DNA of 64,000 nucleotides from Acanthosoma haemorrhoidale (lineage: Eukaryota > Arthropoda > Insecta > Hemiptera > Acanthosomatidae). Numbering within the stretch: the first letter of the stretch is position 1; each line of letters begins with the position of its first letter. A model generated the notes under the pieces. That model ran no database searches and was not told the DNA's origin. It saw only the letters and a program-made list of their open reading frames with translations. The stretch lies in contig OV884011.1 in assembly GCA_930367205.1 (NCBI GenBank), positions 88,645,474 through 88,709,473 on the forward strand, given 5' to 3'. Positions 33,114-45,603 of the stretch are shown here, piece by piece. Both the position numbers and the translations under genes were made by a program.

Positions 33114-36100
33114 GGTATGTTATCCTGTGATTAAGAAGTTGACAAACCAGCGGACACAGCTAGGCTACAAATATGTACGGAAGTATTAAAATACATGTAT
33201 ATAGTATATGTATTTTGTAAACCACTCTGTCATAAGGAAGATAGTCTGCAGAGATAAGCCGTGGCTCTACAAATATGCATTCCCCTTAAACTTACAGCAC
33301 ACCGGCCACCTCTAAAAATACCGGACCTCCGCAGCGGTCCCCTCAAGTTCTAAATTTGGAAAAATTCTATAACTTTAGATCTGCTCAATGTATTTTGAAT
33401 ACACTGCGATTTGATTATCATTACATTGATAAATGATGGTATGATTTTCGTAATTCGGGTTGAACGAAACATATTATTATCAAAGGTATGATTTTCTTTA
33501 GTAATGGGTTTGTGGAAATAACTAACATGTATATACCAAATGGAATTCGTCAGTTGGGGTTTTATATATCTTTCATGGTAAGTTAGTATTGGACATATTT
33601 TGAATACAGTACCTTATTAAATAATAATGCGTTGTTACAACATGTGTCGAGTGATATTTCTAGATTTTATAATAATATATGGCATATAATAATGACGGAA
33701 TAACTAGCAAGCGACTCGGTTGTTTGCTCAGTAAATAAGTTGCCAAAAACACCCGTAAGTATCTCTCAATGTTGCTAATTAATTTACTTACGACTTTCAT
33801 TTATAAATATTTTAAAAATCATAATTTCTTTTTATAATTGATGTATTTATCAACTAACGTCGGTTAAAAAAACCATTAACAACGTCGCAACTATTAATGG
33901 CCAATCTTTATCGATTGCTGGAACGTTTACTTTAATATAGAACCTATCAAGCTAGGTGTGCATCTAATAATAAATTTTGTTACTGATTGACACTTTTTGT
34001 CTCCTTATGTACAAGCGATGTTTTGTTCAATTTACTTTCATTACTGACATACTTTACTGACACCAGCTCCGAACTGTTGAAAACGTTACTGTCCAATTCA
34101 CTTCATTGTGGTGAGACATAGGGGATTTTGTTTGAATAATATAGTTGTTGATCGATAATCGTTGTTTATTCCTCGTGATGGTAATCGTATTAATAGTGTA
34201 GTTTATTCCTCTAAGTAGTATTAATGACCCCATTCATTTGAGCCTTAGAAAGTAATACTACAAACGTGACCACATTCTTGAGTGACGGCATTCTTTTTTT
34301 TTTTGGTTTACTTTTTTCTTTAGAGTTGTATTTGCACAATCCATTTGTACACTCAGAAAAAGAAAAATACAGTTAAAGATAACAAAGTTTCTTTGTCCGC
34401 TTTTATGTGGTACGTCTTATTTACGATTTTAGGACACCCGGAGGTTGGCTGTATTAATATTTGTGAGAACGCTTAGTTCCGGGTATCACTTAAAATTGTT
34501 TTGGTTAGCATACCATAGTATAATTATATTTCATAAAATATAGTACCATTAAATGTACTCATTAATTTACTCCGTTAAATCAAGGAATGTTTTTCTGTAC
34601 TATACAACATTTGTTTATATGACTAGCATATTTGGTTATACACTTGCCTGTTTCGTCTCAAGTCACTGATCTTTACTCACCTTGCCGTGCTGAATATTTT
34701 AGAACAAATTGCAGTCGTAGTTCGGTTGAACGGAAACAAAAAACTTGACATCTTTAAATACGTCAGGTTTGAAAAGGCACGCGATTACGTAAATTTCCAC
34801 TAATGCATATATTGTACTGTATGTGACTAAACTTTAGTATAAATTGGGTTAATCGATCGGTTGAATGGAATCTCAAAATTGGACCAATTTGAGTCCAAAT
34901 GTCACGAGAAATACAACCGCTTTGGACAGCAGGGCTAAACGATCCTACCCGATAAGGACTAACGATTAAAGATATCGGTATCTTGACGTTCGTCCTTTGG
35001 ATGACTGTGCCATTGGCCCTAAGTCTATTTCATACAAGGCGACTACCTTCTAAATTAGACGTGGTTCTGCATTTGGCCGAGCCAGAAAGTGTGGAGGAGA
35101 GTGTTGTTTGCAGCGAGTTAATATTTGCTTCAATAATTTAAATGCCACTAGAAAAAAGACATTCTTGTCAATGGAGTCAACCAGGGGTTGTGAGCGCCCC
35201 TGATATTATATATATAAGCGAATAATATGAATGATATTGACGGTATTATTGCACGTGTATTGTAAATTAATAACCCTTACTCGAAGTCTTACATAGGATG
35301 ATTTTGGCCTGTGCACAGCCTTGTGTTGTTAAAACCGGTAGCTCCTTCAAATTCTACAGTTTCTTTTTATCCTTTTAATGTGTAGATAGTATCCAGTTTC
35401 TTCTGAGACAGTTTAGTTATAAGTCGTATCATCACAAAAATCAATATCCGCTGAGCCTATTCCGCTACTGACATACTTAGAGTACTTCATAGTTTATTTA
35501 TAGGCACCTCGACAATTGTTGACAATGAATATTCATGCCGTATAAAACCGAAGAGACATCTCAATTGTGACGGGAGCTATTGTATAATTTGGCGTTCGGT
35601 ATTCATCAGCTGTAAGCAGCTAAAGGTCAACTAGATGCTGTGAGAAGATGAGATCGGAGCGGAAGTATCTCAAGTGCCCCTAAAACGAAAGTAACATTTA
35701 TCGAAATGATTAAGTGGACCGGCGGGTGGGGGGAGGAGGGTCATTGAAAGTAAAAGCTCCAGCTGCCCTCGCTAAGTTGTCAACTTCTGTTTCACAACCC
35801 ATCGTGCGAGAGCGCATGTGTGTGGCCCTTGTATTCGGCCGAAGACGCAGAAAGCTCTGTATCAGATAAGGCTTGAGTACTTTCCCAAGATTTGGTGACC
35901 GCTCCGTCCGGGTTCGTTGTACTCGCGTTCAAGCTAGGACACGTAGGGTGTGTTTATGTATATACACGTCTACTTTTGGTTTGCCGTCAAAAAGCTAACT
36001 TGGTGAAGTACCAAAAAAGTTGGTGTTTCTTAGTTTTATTTTATTGTATGCGTGATTTCTGAAAATCTGGTTATGATAAAGAAATTGTTGGATGGCTTCA

Positions 36101-38019
36101 ATAAATATTTAAGGTGTAATAACGTGACTGAAGCTAATAAAATGCTCTCATGTCTCTTAATAATCCGGAATCCTTTGTATTTTTTAATTAATATTTCTAA
36201 GAAGATTTGAAGATCGTTATGCTATTAAAACTAGCGGCGAATTCTATTCGAATCGCTAACTATAGTTATCTAAATAACGGATACAATTTCTTTATCAGGG
36301 TGTTAACCTTTAACAAAAGGAATTCCAGCATGAGTAATTATTAGCCGTGAGAACTTATGCCGCTGAGCGTAGTTTGAACTGTTTACATCCTTGTTCACAC
36401 AGCATGCTATTATTAATAAGGACTCTGGATCATTTGTTCAGCGGTATAACTGTTCAAAATATACCTGCAATTAATCGGTAATTACAAATTTATTTTACTT
36501 AATTTGTCTGATTAATCAATCGAACAAGGGTAACAAACAGCGTGATATTTTAGCTCAGTCAGCGCTTTGTTTGACCTATGGCGTTATCCATAAAACTGAG
36601 GGATCATCTAGATTATGATGAATTTATGTTTTCCAAATCAGGAATCGCATGTGATGCTCCTTATTTACTTTTTCTTATGCATCTTCTTTATCTGTTGCTT
36701 TGTCCCGGAAATTCACCGCCTTGGACATTGAAACTCCGAAACAAAGTCATGTTCAGCGTACTAGAACGTGTTTACCCTTGAATTTGAGGATATTCTGATT
36801 AGGTATCCAGGCGCCCGTGAGTATCTATTTCGCACCAAAGTATATTCGGCAATTAAATAGTCATTTTCTCAGTGGCTGTAACATATCAAATAAACATATT
36901 GGTTATGTTATTTGGTATAACATATGTACTTCACGGCAGCATTTGAAACGATTTGCTTTTCCAGTAATAACAATATGTTCGACTAGTAAAAAGTCCGACA
37001 CTTATAACAGGACATATATTCTAGCACCCATATGGCAGTATAGCGTGAAATTCGTCCTATCAAAATGATTAAGTTACCAAGCAAATAATTGTATTTCTAA
37101 CGGGAGGTTGCACTTAGCAAAGGAGTATTCATATGCTTAGTTTAGCCTACCTAGCTTACAATTGAGGTATGTATAACAAATACATACATGAGCTAACTCA
37201 CTACCTGAATAATAAAAATGTATAAGATTGCTTGTTGTTTTTTTAATTGATATCACTGAGAAATTTTAAGGATACTAAAGTTATTTAATAATTAGTCTTC
37301 CGTAGTGTAGTTTTGCTATTAGTTCAATGCATATTACAACACGTATCATCTGATGATCGATATTTAATGAAACATAAATAACCAAACAAACATTAAGACT
37401 AGTATTTTAAGCATTGCATGAGTATGAGCATATACTAAAATTGAGTAAGCATATTAGCTCCTTTTGAATTTTATTTCATTTTAATGTAGCGGCATGCACG
37501 TTCTTTGCTGTTAAAAACGGGAAAATTTATGTTGCCCTTGGGACTAATATTTAAAAAAAAAAAAAAAATAGAACCCCAATTCTTATATAAATTTAATTAG
37601 GTTTAACTCAAAATGTATTTCATTTTAATTTTAAAGTATTCTATTCCGTGCGGTGGAGTAAAGGCATTGAATGAGGTGCTGCTATAGACATGCCTCCCCA
37701 CTAGGCCAACAAGTGTTACGTACACACGCGTCCGCTCAAACAGATTGCTCAGGCGACGCCCTACATGTTAGCATCAGAAAGAAAGGTCGTTCACACTTTT
37801 GGGCTACGGTGTGCTAGAAGTAGTGATGACAAATTCTACGTTACTAAAAAATCATTAATGATGGTGCGTTAAAAATATAGATGTTTATCTCTTTACGTAT
37901 CTTTTTTTATTAATCAATGCACAATAATTTTCAGTTAGCCAGTTAGCTTTTAGAGATAGTACCCAGTTTTGGTTTTTATTATAATTTTATACATGTTCCC
38001 TCTTCATTGTGTTCTGAGC
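33114..38019. other. Intergenic sequence, no gene recognised; GC-richer blocks
   Basis: Mostly AT-rich. Relatively GC-rich blocks at about 33290-33350, 34900-35110 and 35640-35960 stand out; the last contains words such as AGATAAGG and GAGAGCGCATGTG. They have no coding frame and could be regulatory or decayed repeats. An A run is at 37553-37568. Confidence 0.35.
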
Positions 38020-39868
38020 GAACCCGTGGAGATCACTTGGGTAACTAACAATAAAAATCTAATAAATGTAATAAGAATAAGCATTAATCTTACCATTTTT
38101 AATATTTTAAACTCACTTCACTTCTTCCCTAATGAAGCTATGTTTTTTAAAATGTACGATTGTAAATAATAAAATACTTCAGAATACTTGTCAACCTTTA
38201 ATCGTAACAATAATGCAGTAGGACGTTTTTATTGAGGATAAAGGGATAACTTCCATCTTAGAGTCGTTTATTTATTGTTTTTGATACCAGGTTATTTAAC
38301 GTTTGATTACCCGTGGAGACGACGCAGTCGGGAAGATATGGATGACTAGCTAAATCCTGAAGTAGATAATCATTAAACCAACTTTGCCTGGCTGTGGTAT
38401 GTTGTCTTGACGCTGCAAGGCACTGCAGAAGGACTAATGATAAGGAGGACATTAACTGAATTGTTCATTTTTTTTTTTTTTTTTTTTTTTTATATTGTTG
38501 GTTTCTCATCAGGGTGGAGATTATTCTTTTCATTGTGCAGAGAATAATTGATTACCCGTGAGATCACTTAGTCGGCATTGTGAGGGTATATGAGTAACTC
38601 AATAGCTGGCCATTTATCCTCTCCTTCCTCCTCCCTCGATGGAGCAAGGAGCCTCTCTACTCACCTATCTTGCAAATAAATTATAGAGAAATGAATAAAG
38701 AGCAGAAGAGATGGCTCGTGGCTTAACACAAATCTGTTTACCACTACCCTTTTCTTTCTCACCTCTTGTGTCACTCAAAATTTATAGAATCGCAGAGAGA
38801 TGGCACCATCGGTGTAGTTGGAGCTTGATATCTCCGTTGTCACTGGCTGCAGAAATCGTACTTTCTGAACAAGAGCCTTTGAGATAAGAACAAATTCACG
38901 ATTGTACATAGACAATTTATGTTCATTGAACATGTTGAAAACCACTTTTACCCAAATTAAATTTATAGCGGAATCTGTCAAACCGATTTAAACGATTTTT
39001 AGGTGTCATTTACCTTTCTTAATTTGCCGTTTTTTTTTTTATTCTATGAATGAAATTCTAAAAACATTAATGAAAAGTGAAATATAAAAGTGAATTTGCC
39101 AGAATAATATTATGATACCGCATGTTTCAACTCTCTTCCTGCCCAGAACCAACCTACTTTATATATACTGTTATATTGGTTCGCTAAGTTATAATTAATA
39201 ATATATTAAAGTAATGTACGTCAGGATTCGCCTTGAAGCTGATTTTTGGTTATCTAAAATAATTTTAGCAACAGTTTTCACTTTGTTAAATTTATTTATT
39301 GAAAAGGGAGTATAAACCTTGTCCCCAAATATTGTAATACATTTTCAAGAAAAAAATATTTTATCATTTAAAATATTGTAGAATTTTTACTTACCATCTT
39401 ATAATAGAATTATTGTGGAAGGATTTTGGGTGATAGCGTACAAGGTAAACAAATCAACACCAAAAACTAGAAATGGAGTGGGCATTGTAAGGGAATATGG
39501 GTAACTTAATAAAGAAAGCAAAAAAAAAAACTGAATTGGTCAGATTTAAGGCATGTCGACAGGTTTTAATGATTGCTAGCAGAAAGAATTATTTGATACC
39601 CTTAGGACCTGTTAAAATCTAGAAAAAATAAAAGATTATGATTTGTTAAACTAAGTAGTTGGCAGGTTACTGATTTATTATTATTCGTTGTAGTAAGAGG
39701 CTTGAAACAGCCTTTAAATTGCTTGAAAAGTGAGTATATACCTTCTTCCCCAACAATGAGATATGTTTTTCACAAAGAAAAATTTTATTATTTAAAATAT
39801 TGTAGAATGTTTATTTACCGCCTTATCGTAGAATTATTGTAGAAGGACGTTTCGATCTCGAATAAAGG
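38020..39868. repeat. Region built of two diverged repeated modules
   Basis: Module A (AAAATATTGTAGAAT... then ATTATTGTAGAAGGACGTTT) occurs at about 38168-38250, 39290-39440 and 39725-39868. Module B (ACCCGTG-GAGATCACTTAGTCGG, then GGGTATATGAGTAACT) occurs in variant form at about 38023, 38303, 38549 and 39475. A 29-base T run is at 38468-38491. No coding sequence is seen. The modules look like remnants of a decayed tandem array or a repeat inserted several times. Confidence 0.55.
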
Positions 39869-40572
39869 GTTAATACAGATGTTTATTGAATTTTTTTTTT
39901 TGTTCCACGCCTGTTGTATCTCTATACGGAACATTGTTGCTTTTCTAATGGCAGAGGTTCCATTGCTTTTCCTAATTCTGCCTTTCTCCGATCTTAATTT
40001 CCTTTTTATTTCACTACCCCAAATCATTTAATATTATAATCATTTACTACGAAACGTTTGAAAAAAATTACGACTCAGAAATTGTACTTGCCCTATGAAG
40101 GACCCTTAATTACGGGACAAGTTGTTAATGAACAGATAAGCTAATTAGACGGAACAAAACCTTTTAATGATTAGGTCAATGGAGAAAGTGTATATAAAAT
40201 ATGCACCTTAGTATAGTCATCTTGCTGTTATAAACACTTTTTTTTTATTATTATTACGTGTGGTGTGCTTTCTGCATCACTAACCAACCAATCAGCCTAA
40301 TTCGTTAGGATTTTAAATTTAAGATTTCAAGTAATTCTTGTCTTGATTTAAATGGGATCGCGTCCTCGTCATATTTGGTTTGGATATAATTCATTTTAAA
40401 ATTTGGCTGCCGATTTTCGCCTTGCGTTAAGTTATTGGTGGAGACTTATGTACATGAGGAAATGTACAAACAGGGGTTCCCCCTATAGTAATGATATTTT
40501 TTAGATTCAAATTTATAGGCGATGTGAAATGAGCTGTGAGAATTGAGAGCTTCGTTGACGGCATACATGCAT

Positions 40573-40722
40573 TGTCGGGCTCAGTTAACTGAGTATCCCC
40601 AAAGTGGGGCGGAGACAACCTCTTAGCCGCCGTCCGGCGAGCGTCAACAAAGTGAAGAGGAGGGCAGCCTAATTCTTTTTGATCTGACTCCATAAGATCT
40701 TTAGAAGGTGTGTGCCCCGACA
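40573..40722 (-). repeat. Complete LTR (150 bp) of the collapsed Gypsy-like element
   Basis: Bounded by TGTCGGG and CCCGACA. The minus-strand open frame across it (40723-40427) is probably accidental. Confidence 0.72.
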
Positions 40723-40869
40723 AAGCACTATGTTCAGGAGAAGAGGTACAGGGTTTATAGGTAGTTTATATGGTCTTGGAGTGACCACGAATTCACACTC
40801 GGTATCTAAGAGTAGGCGAAAACCGTCCAAGCTAGTGGATGAACTCGAGGCACTCCGAAGAGGTGATAG

Positions 40870-41045
40870 TCGTTGTAAGGTTGTTAAACAGCCATTTTTA
40901 GAATGCGATAGCTACGGTTGTAGCTTCTATGTCGCCGAGGTTTGGTGGCTCTGGCCATCTTAAGTTCGGTCGATCTTAGTGAGTTCGTATCGCATTCTCT
41001 TAGGCGGTGGCAACGGTCCCATCAAGTCCAAGTGGATGTATTGTC
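40870..41045 (-). pseudogene. Integrase core fragment (Ty3/Gypsy type)
   Basis: The minus strand from 41040 reads HLDLMGPLPPP, then RYELTKIDR, the start of the integrase catalytic core with its first catalytic Asp. After a frameshift, RWPEPPNLGDIEATTVAIAF follows, the next conserved block. Weak traces continue to about 40850. The segment with the second Asp and the Glu of the D,D-35-E triad is not recognisable. Stops and the frameshift exclude function. Confidence 0.83.
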
Positions 41046-41276
41046 TCTTCCTGCGTTGGCGAATAGTTCTAGAGGAGTCATCGGATCTCTTGCTTCATGA
41101 AGTGGTTGAGATTATGTTTACTAGGATTTATAAAAATACTTGTCTGCTATTTAATTTAGCAGTAACTCTCAAGGAAAAGTGCTACTATTCACTGTGCACT
41201 GGGCCTGCTTCTATACTTAAACCATGGTGTTTAATTTATTTTTGAGTGCTGGTATAGAATCTGTTACACTCTTCAG

Positions 41277-41294
41277 ATCACGTCGGGGTCACCA
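41277..41294 (-). promoter_or_regulatory. Primer-binding site, exact match to tRNA-Trp 3' end
   Basis: Minus-strand TGGTGACCCCGACGTGAT. Its complement, ATCACGTCGGGGTCACCA, is the 3' end of metazoan tRNA-Trp as I know it. It sits two bases from the LTR edge, so first-strand priming by tRNA-Trp is the natural reading. Confidence 0.85.
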
Positions 41295-41327
41295 GTTGTC
41301 GGGCTTAGTTAACTGAGTATCCCCAAA

Positions 41328-41800
41328 AACGTCCAGGTGCTGGGGCTCACCTTCGGACTACATAAGGACTTAAAACTATCCTAAAACTAAACTTACATGA
41401 TAACTTAATCCTAGAGCGTTCCCGCCTCCCTTCCTTCTGCCATTGATGGGGAAACAGACAGGAGGAAATTGTGTTAAACACAGGAGTCTACAGCGAATAA
41501 AGTCATCTTCAGTAGGCAGCTCAAAATCTTCGTAGAGCTCACTGTTCCTCCGCTGTTGGAATGAAGTATGTCGGACCACTTTCATGAGTATCCCGTTTTG
41601 AAATGGTTGGAGTAGCTTCAGATCCCGTCTGTCAGATGACTATAAAGCGGTGCACCGTTCAGCAGAGCCAACCTGAGTATGTTCTTGTAAATCACGAGCT
41701 TGAGATAAATTGCGGGATTTTAGCAGATGTGTAAGCCGGTAAGACTTCGCGCATGTTTGCTTTAACTTCCTCCCAAAATCCCAACAAAAACAGAGGTAGG
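41328..41800 (-). mobile_element. Jockey-type fragment (RT C-terminal end and 3' UTR), diverged subfamily
   Basis: The minus strand matches the 3' coding end of the 6.5-kb and 43.3-kb copies: MKVVRHTSFQQRRNSELYE and DFELP near 41500-41585. Upstream, the nucleotide match GCCGGTAAGACTTCG is near 41731. The 3' UTR motif AGGTGCTGGGGCTCACCTTC lies right against the truncated LTR. There is no poly-A tail, so the 3' end was lost or replaced. It is more diverged than the other two copies. Confidence 0.8.
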
Positions 41801-42901
41801 CTCATCAAGTTCTATATGGCCTCAGGAGTTTGAATACATATTGTAAAGTATTTCATTGGCTGATTCTATATTCTTGAAGACGTTAAAAAATAGTTAGTTT
41901 TTATTATGTTTTGAAAAAAATATATAAGAATCATGATTTTTCGTAAAACGCTTATGAACGTATGACGCTTTGAGTTGAGTGGTGGGAGTGGGGGGCAGAA
42001 TGATCAGGCCACGAGCCTTTACCCATCCAAAAATATCTGCTTCAGTAATCACTCAAGATTTTTTAAGGAAATCCTAGATTGAGATCAGATTCTAAAGTTT
42101 CTAATGTTGCAGGTACGTTATATTACATTTAAACACATATTTTCTTGAATACAAATAAACAACACTGCCTCTAAAAATGTACTAGCGTCCATTATTTTTT
42201 TACAAAACAGCCATTTAGTGCTCTGTAAGTTTAGTAGCTTAGCAGGACTTTTAGAACTATGGGAAATGTATATCATAGACCACTTCCAGTTGAAGTTGAA
42301 TAGTAACGTAATTCATACATACCATATTGTGAAGGGAAATCTAATTTTCACTCTATTTAAAAAGGCTGAACTGCCTGCAGCCTCTCTTGAATTATTACGC
42401 TCTTGCAATGTTTATTTAAATTTTACGAGTGTTTAAAACTAGGTAGGCTTAAAACCTGTTTCAGGAACTCCATATGATTTTCATAAATTAATTAGCACCT
42501 GACTACTGATAATAAAATCCTTAGCTAAGCCTGTGGCCTACCCCTAGTAATTTATTAGTTTTTTTTTTTTCTCTAAATAAAGACAATGAGAACTAATTTT
42601 TAAAAACTGTCCATAATTAGTTCTGTATATATTTTTTTTTTAATTCGTTTATCATTATATGTTGAGAAGTTGTGGACACTATTGGCCATTATCAGGTAAC
42701 GTCTACAATAACTAATAATAAATAGAATAATAAATCTCGGATAGTACCATCTCATGCGCTCAAGTTGAGACATTCAAGATTATATTGATAAATATTTAAA
42801 AAGGTAAATAAATTAACATAATCGCTAATATTTCTAATAAGATGGTTAGGGATATAAATATTTGGAATAGCTCTTGTCAGGTAGTCGGTATCATTTAGGA
42901 A

Positions 42902-42907
<6 letters not shown>
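41801..42907. other. Intergenic sequence, no gene recognised
   Basis: AT-rich with T runs near 42560 and 42630; nothing assignable. Confidence 0.3.

Positions 42908-42960
<53 letters not shown>
42908..42960. repeat. (TA)n microsatellite
   Basis: About 26 TA units, directly abutting the poly-T end of the Jockey copy that follows. The insertion probably went next to or into it. Confidence 0.95.
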
Positions 42961-42969
<9 letters not shown>

Positions 42970-43923
42970 CAAAACCTCAAACAAAATAATACAATGTACA
43001 AAAAATAATAAAATAATTGGATTACATATTTCTCCTCTTTCTGTATTTACATGCATTTGGCGGAGTGCATAAATATAATAAAAATTTTATTGTCGTTAAA
43101 AGTTCATCGTTCTTATACAACACTAGGTGATGAGGCTCACCTTCTATTTGTCACCGACACCAAACACTAATCACTAGGAACAAAACAAAACAAACTAAAT
43201 CTCTACCTAGAACCTAGGACTATAGTGTTCCAGCCGTGACAGCGTCCTGCCATCGATGGGGGAACGGAGCGGGGGTTATAGTGTTAAACACCGGGTTTGT
43301 TAAATATTGTATTGAGTCGAAAAATTTGATATGTCTACGCTGGTTGAATACATCCACCGTAGGCAGCTCAAATATCTCATGCAGCTCACTGTATCTTCGC
43401 TGCTCGAATGAAGTACCTCTGACCACTTTCATCAGTATACCGTTTTGGAATTGTTGGAGTCTCTTAGCTGTCGTAAATGTCAAATAACGAAATAGCGGTA
43501 CAACATACAGCAGAGTAGGCCTTAGTATGCTCGTGTATATCAATAGCTTGAGACGCAGTGATAGATTGGGGGAAGTTAATAAGTGCGCAAGCCGGTAAGA
43601 CTTCGTGCGTGTTAGCTTCAACTTCTTCGCAAAATGGTTACTAAAATGGAGATGTCTGTCCATTTTAATTCCCAGATATACTAGGTCGTTGGCTTGTGAA
43701 TTTTTCTCTGTTCCTACTATGTAACTAGTGGGGAGCGGGCTTTTTCCCTTTTGAAAAGAGAAAATTATACAGTCAGTCTTACCCGCGTTTACAGAGATAT
43801 TGAGTCTCCCCAATCTCACACTGATTCTGGTTACAGGCTACTTCAGCCTGTCTTAGAGCAACCTTGGCACTCATGCTGCTACTGTACACCGCTATGTCAT
43901 CTGCGAAAGCAGTAACTTTGGTA
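42961..43923 (-). mobile_element. 5'-truncated Jockey-type copy
   Basis: The poly-T at 42961-42969 is the 3' tail; the copy ends at 43923 inside the RT, where similarity to the 7.1-kb element stops (ACTTTGGTA). It shares the 3' UTR type of the 11.4-kb copy. The coding part 43550-43920 is nearly identical to 6770-7140, apart from one inserted base near 43826. Retrotransposition with early termination explains the structure. Confidence 0.9.
43220..43819 (-). pseudogene. C-terminal RT region of the 43-kb Jockey copy
   Basis: 200-codon open frame: LGRLNISVNAGKTDCIIFSF (after the RT palm), YLGIKMDRHLHFSNHF (thumb), SILRPTLLY and the C-terminal end HRWQDAVTAG. The palm motif AFADD lies upstream at about 43890-43905 in another frame, because of a frameshift near 43826. 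There is no RT core or endonuclease, so this is a dead fragment, but it preserves the ORF2 3' end better than the 6.5-kb copy. Confidence 0.87.
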
Positions 43924-44975
43924 TTAAAATAAAACATTCTTTATTTGCTATTCAAAGTTTGTTGAAAATATTTTGTTATAATCCGTTTTATTGTAATCCC
44001 TTTTTTTTGGATATGATGATATAAATTTTCATAGAGTAGTAATGGTTTAGCTACCATCTAACCAACTTAAGAGGAAAGCATGTTTTGTGAGTTTTCTGGC
44101 TGAATCTGTTCTTGTACTATTATGCTACCGTTTACTGTAGTTTTTAAGCTTCTTCCCTGGAGTGTCATTATCTTTTATTTTTAATTGGCTTTTTCACAAG
44201 GATGGATACAATTATTTGTTGCATTTCGTCATTCGAGGGAAGATACTATTCATTGATTGATTGGTTTATAAATTAGATCAACAATTTAATATTTTAATTG
44301 CGGGGGACTTGAATATCAACTGAACATAGTTGTTTCTGGTCATGTATTATATATTAAGAGGATTTACTTTTGGTAAAATATATGGTATATATTATAGCAA
44401 TGTATGTATTTACTTATTTGTTTGCTTGTGATACTACATTTACTTTGTATGAATTTAATATAAATTATATTATTTTAATTAGATCATTAAATAATTGATG
44501 ATTTGAAAAAAATTATTAAAGTTACGGTAAATAACTTTCCGACGAAGAATAATATTGGCAGTACTGATTTTTTTCTGAACTGTTCGTATCTATTGTTCTT
44601 AATCTCAGTTTTAGTTTGGATGAAAAGATTTGTTTTACTTTCAATATGTACATTTCATGACAAAGTGACTATTGTAAATTACATAGTTGTTTTTGATTGA
44701 TCAACCTTGAATTAATTGAGAAATCAAAACCCGAATTTTCGAATAATTTTCCACAATTCACAAAAATTAATAACTTCAAGGACTCTGGCTAGTTAAAAAA
44801 TATAAATATAATTAGCAAGAAAAATATCCTCTATGGCTGAATGTAAAACAAGGAAAAGTGTATCTAAATTTTTTCTGGTGTGACTGGAACTTGACTCTAG
44901 AACCCTCTGAAATCACTTTGGGTCAATTCTGTCAGGGGTAACCCTATTTTAACAGGCCCCCGAAGAAAAATCTGC
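43924..44975. other. AT-rich intergenic sequence, no gene recognised
   Basis: No domain or repeat identified. Confidence 0.3.
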
Positions 44976-45603
44976 GTCTTAATAGCAACTAATTAATGAA
45001 CGGCAGTTATCATTTTGCTATGTGTTTTTAATATTTGCCAATGTCGAATGGGATCTCTATGTGCACTCTATAATAAATTGTAACTAACGGTTTCCATTAC
45101 AAAGCATACGTAGCACTTGCATTTGTTTCATGGTTGAGTCTACTACCTAGAAAGGCACTTTGCGGATGGGTAACAATAACCATTTTTAGTTTTTAAACAG
45201 TTCATATCATAAAACTCGCAGGGTACGTACGGCACAGGCATACGGGTGATTGCATATGATTTTTTATAACATACGTAGCATATAAGGCATCATAGTATTA
45301 GGCAAATGCTGATCCGAAAGAATATAGGGGGAAATAGGGGAGGCAATATTTGTATAGACATGAAATCCTAGTCAAAAAATGTAGGAAGATTTAAAAAGTA
45401 ATAGGGTCAGAAGCAATAGAAAAATTTCAGGAGGTCTCGGAACAAAAATCTGTGGCATATTCTTTGTTATGAAAACCACTTGTCAAATTTATCATGGACT
45501 GTACATACGAGATCCCATTCCATGTTGGAAAATATTGAAAAACATAGCCTGTATCTCTGTTAAAAGTGGTAACTGCCCTTCATTAATTAGTCGGTATTAA
45601 AAC
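44976..45603. mobile_element. Diverged foldback / MITE-like element
   Basis: The left arm 44976-45115 aligns with the reverse complement of 45465-45603 (shared ACTAATTAATGAA, GGCAGTTA, TTTTAATATTT-like and GAATGGGATCTC). Identity is well below that of the 403-1280 element, so it is older. The ~350-bp centre has no transposase frame. Edges are approximate. Confidence 0.72.

Larger units (their letters stand above)
40573..41327 (-). mobile_element. Collapsed Ty3/Gypsy-like LTR element with tRNA-Trp primer site and integrase fragment
   Basis: The left LTR (40573-40722, 150 bp) begins TGTCGGGC and ends CCCCGACA, so its tips are inverted repeats. At 41297-41327 the first 31 bp of a second LTR recur with one difference and are then cut off at the border of a Jockey fragment. 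A primer-binding site lies two bases from that LTR. Of the coding region only an integrase fragment remains. No polypurine tract is obvious next to the left LTR. The element is inactive and heavily deleted. Confidence 0.8.

Noticed and set aside
36578..37068. Two successive plus-strand frames (67 and 83 codons)
   Set aside because: No domain, no homology recognised, and base composition like the surroundings.
40427..40723. 98-codon minus-strand frame
   Set aside because: It coincides with the 150-bp LTR and its flank; long terminal repeats do not normally encode such a protein.
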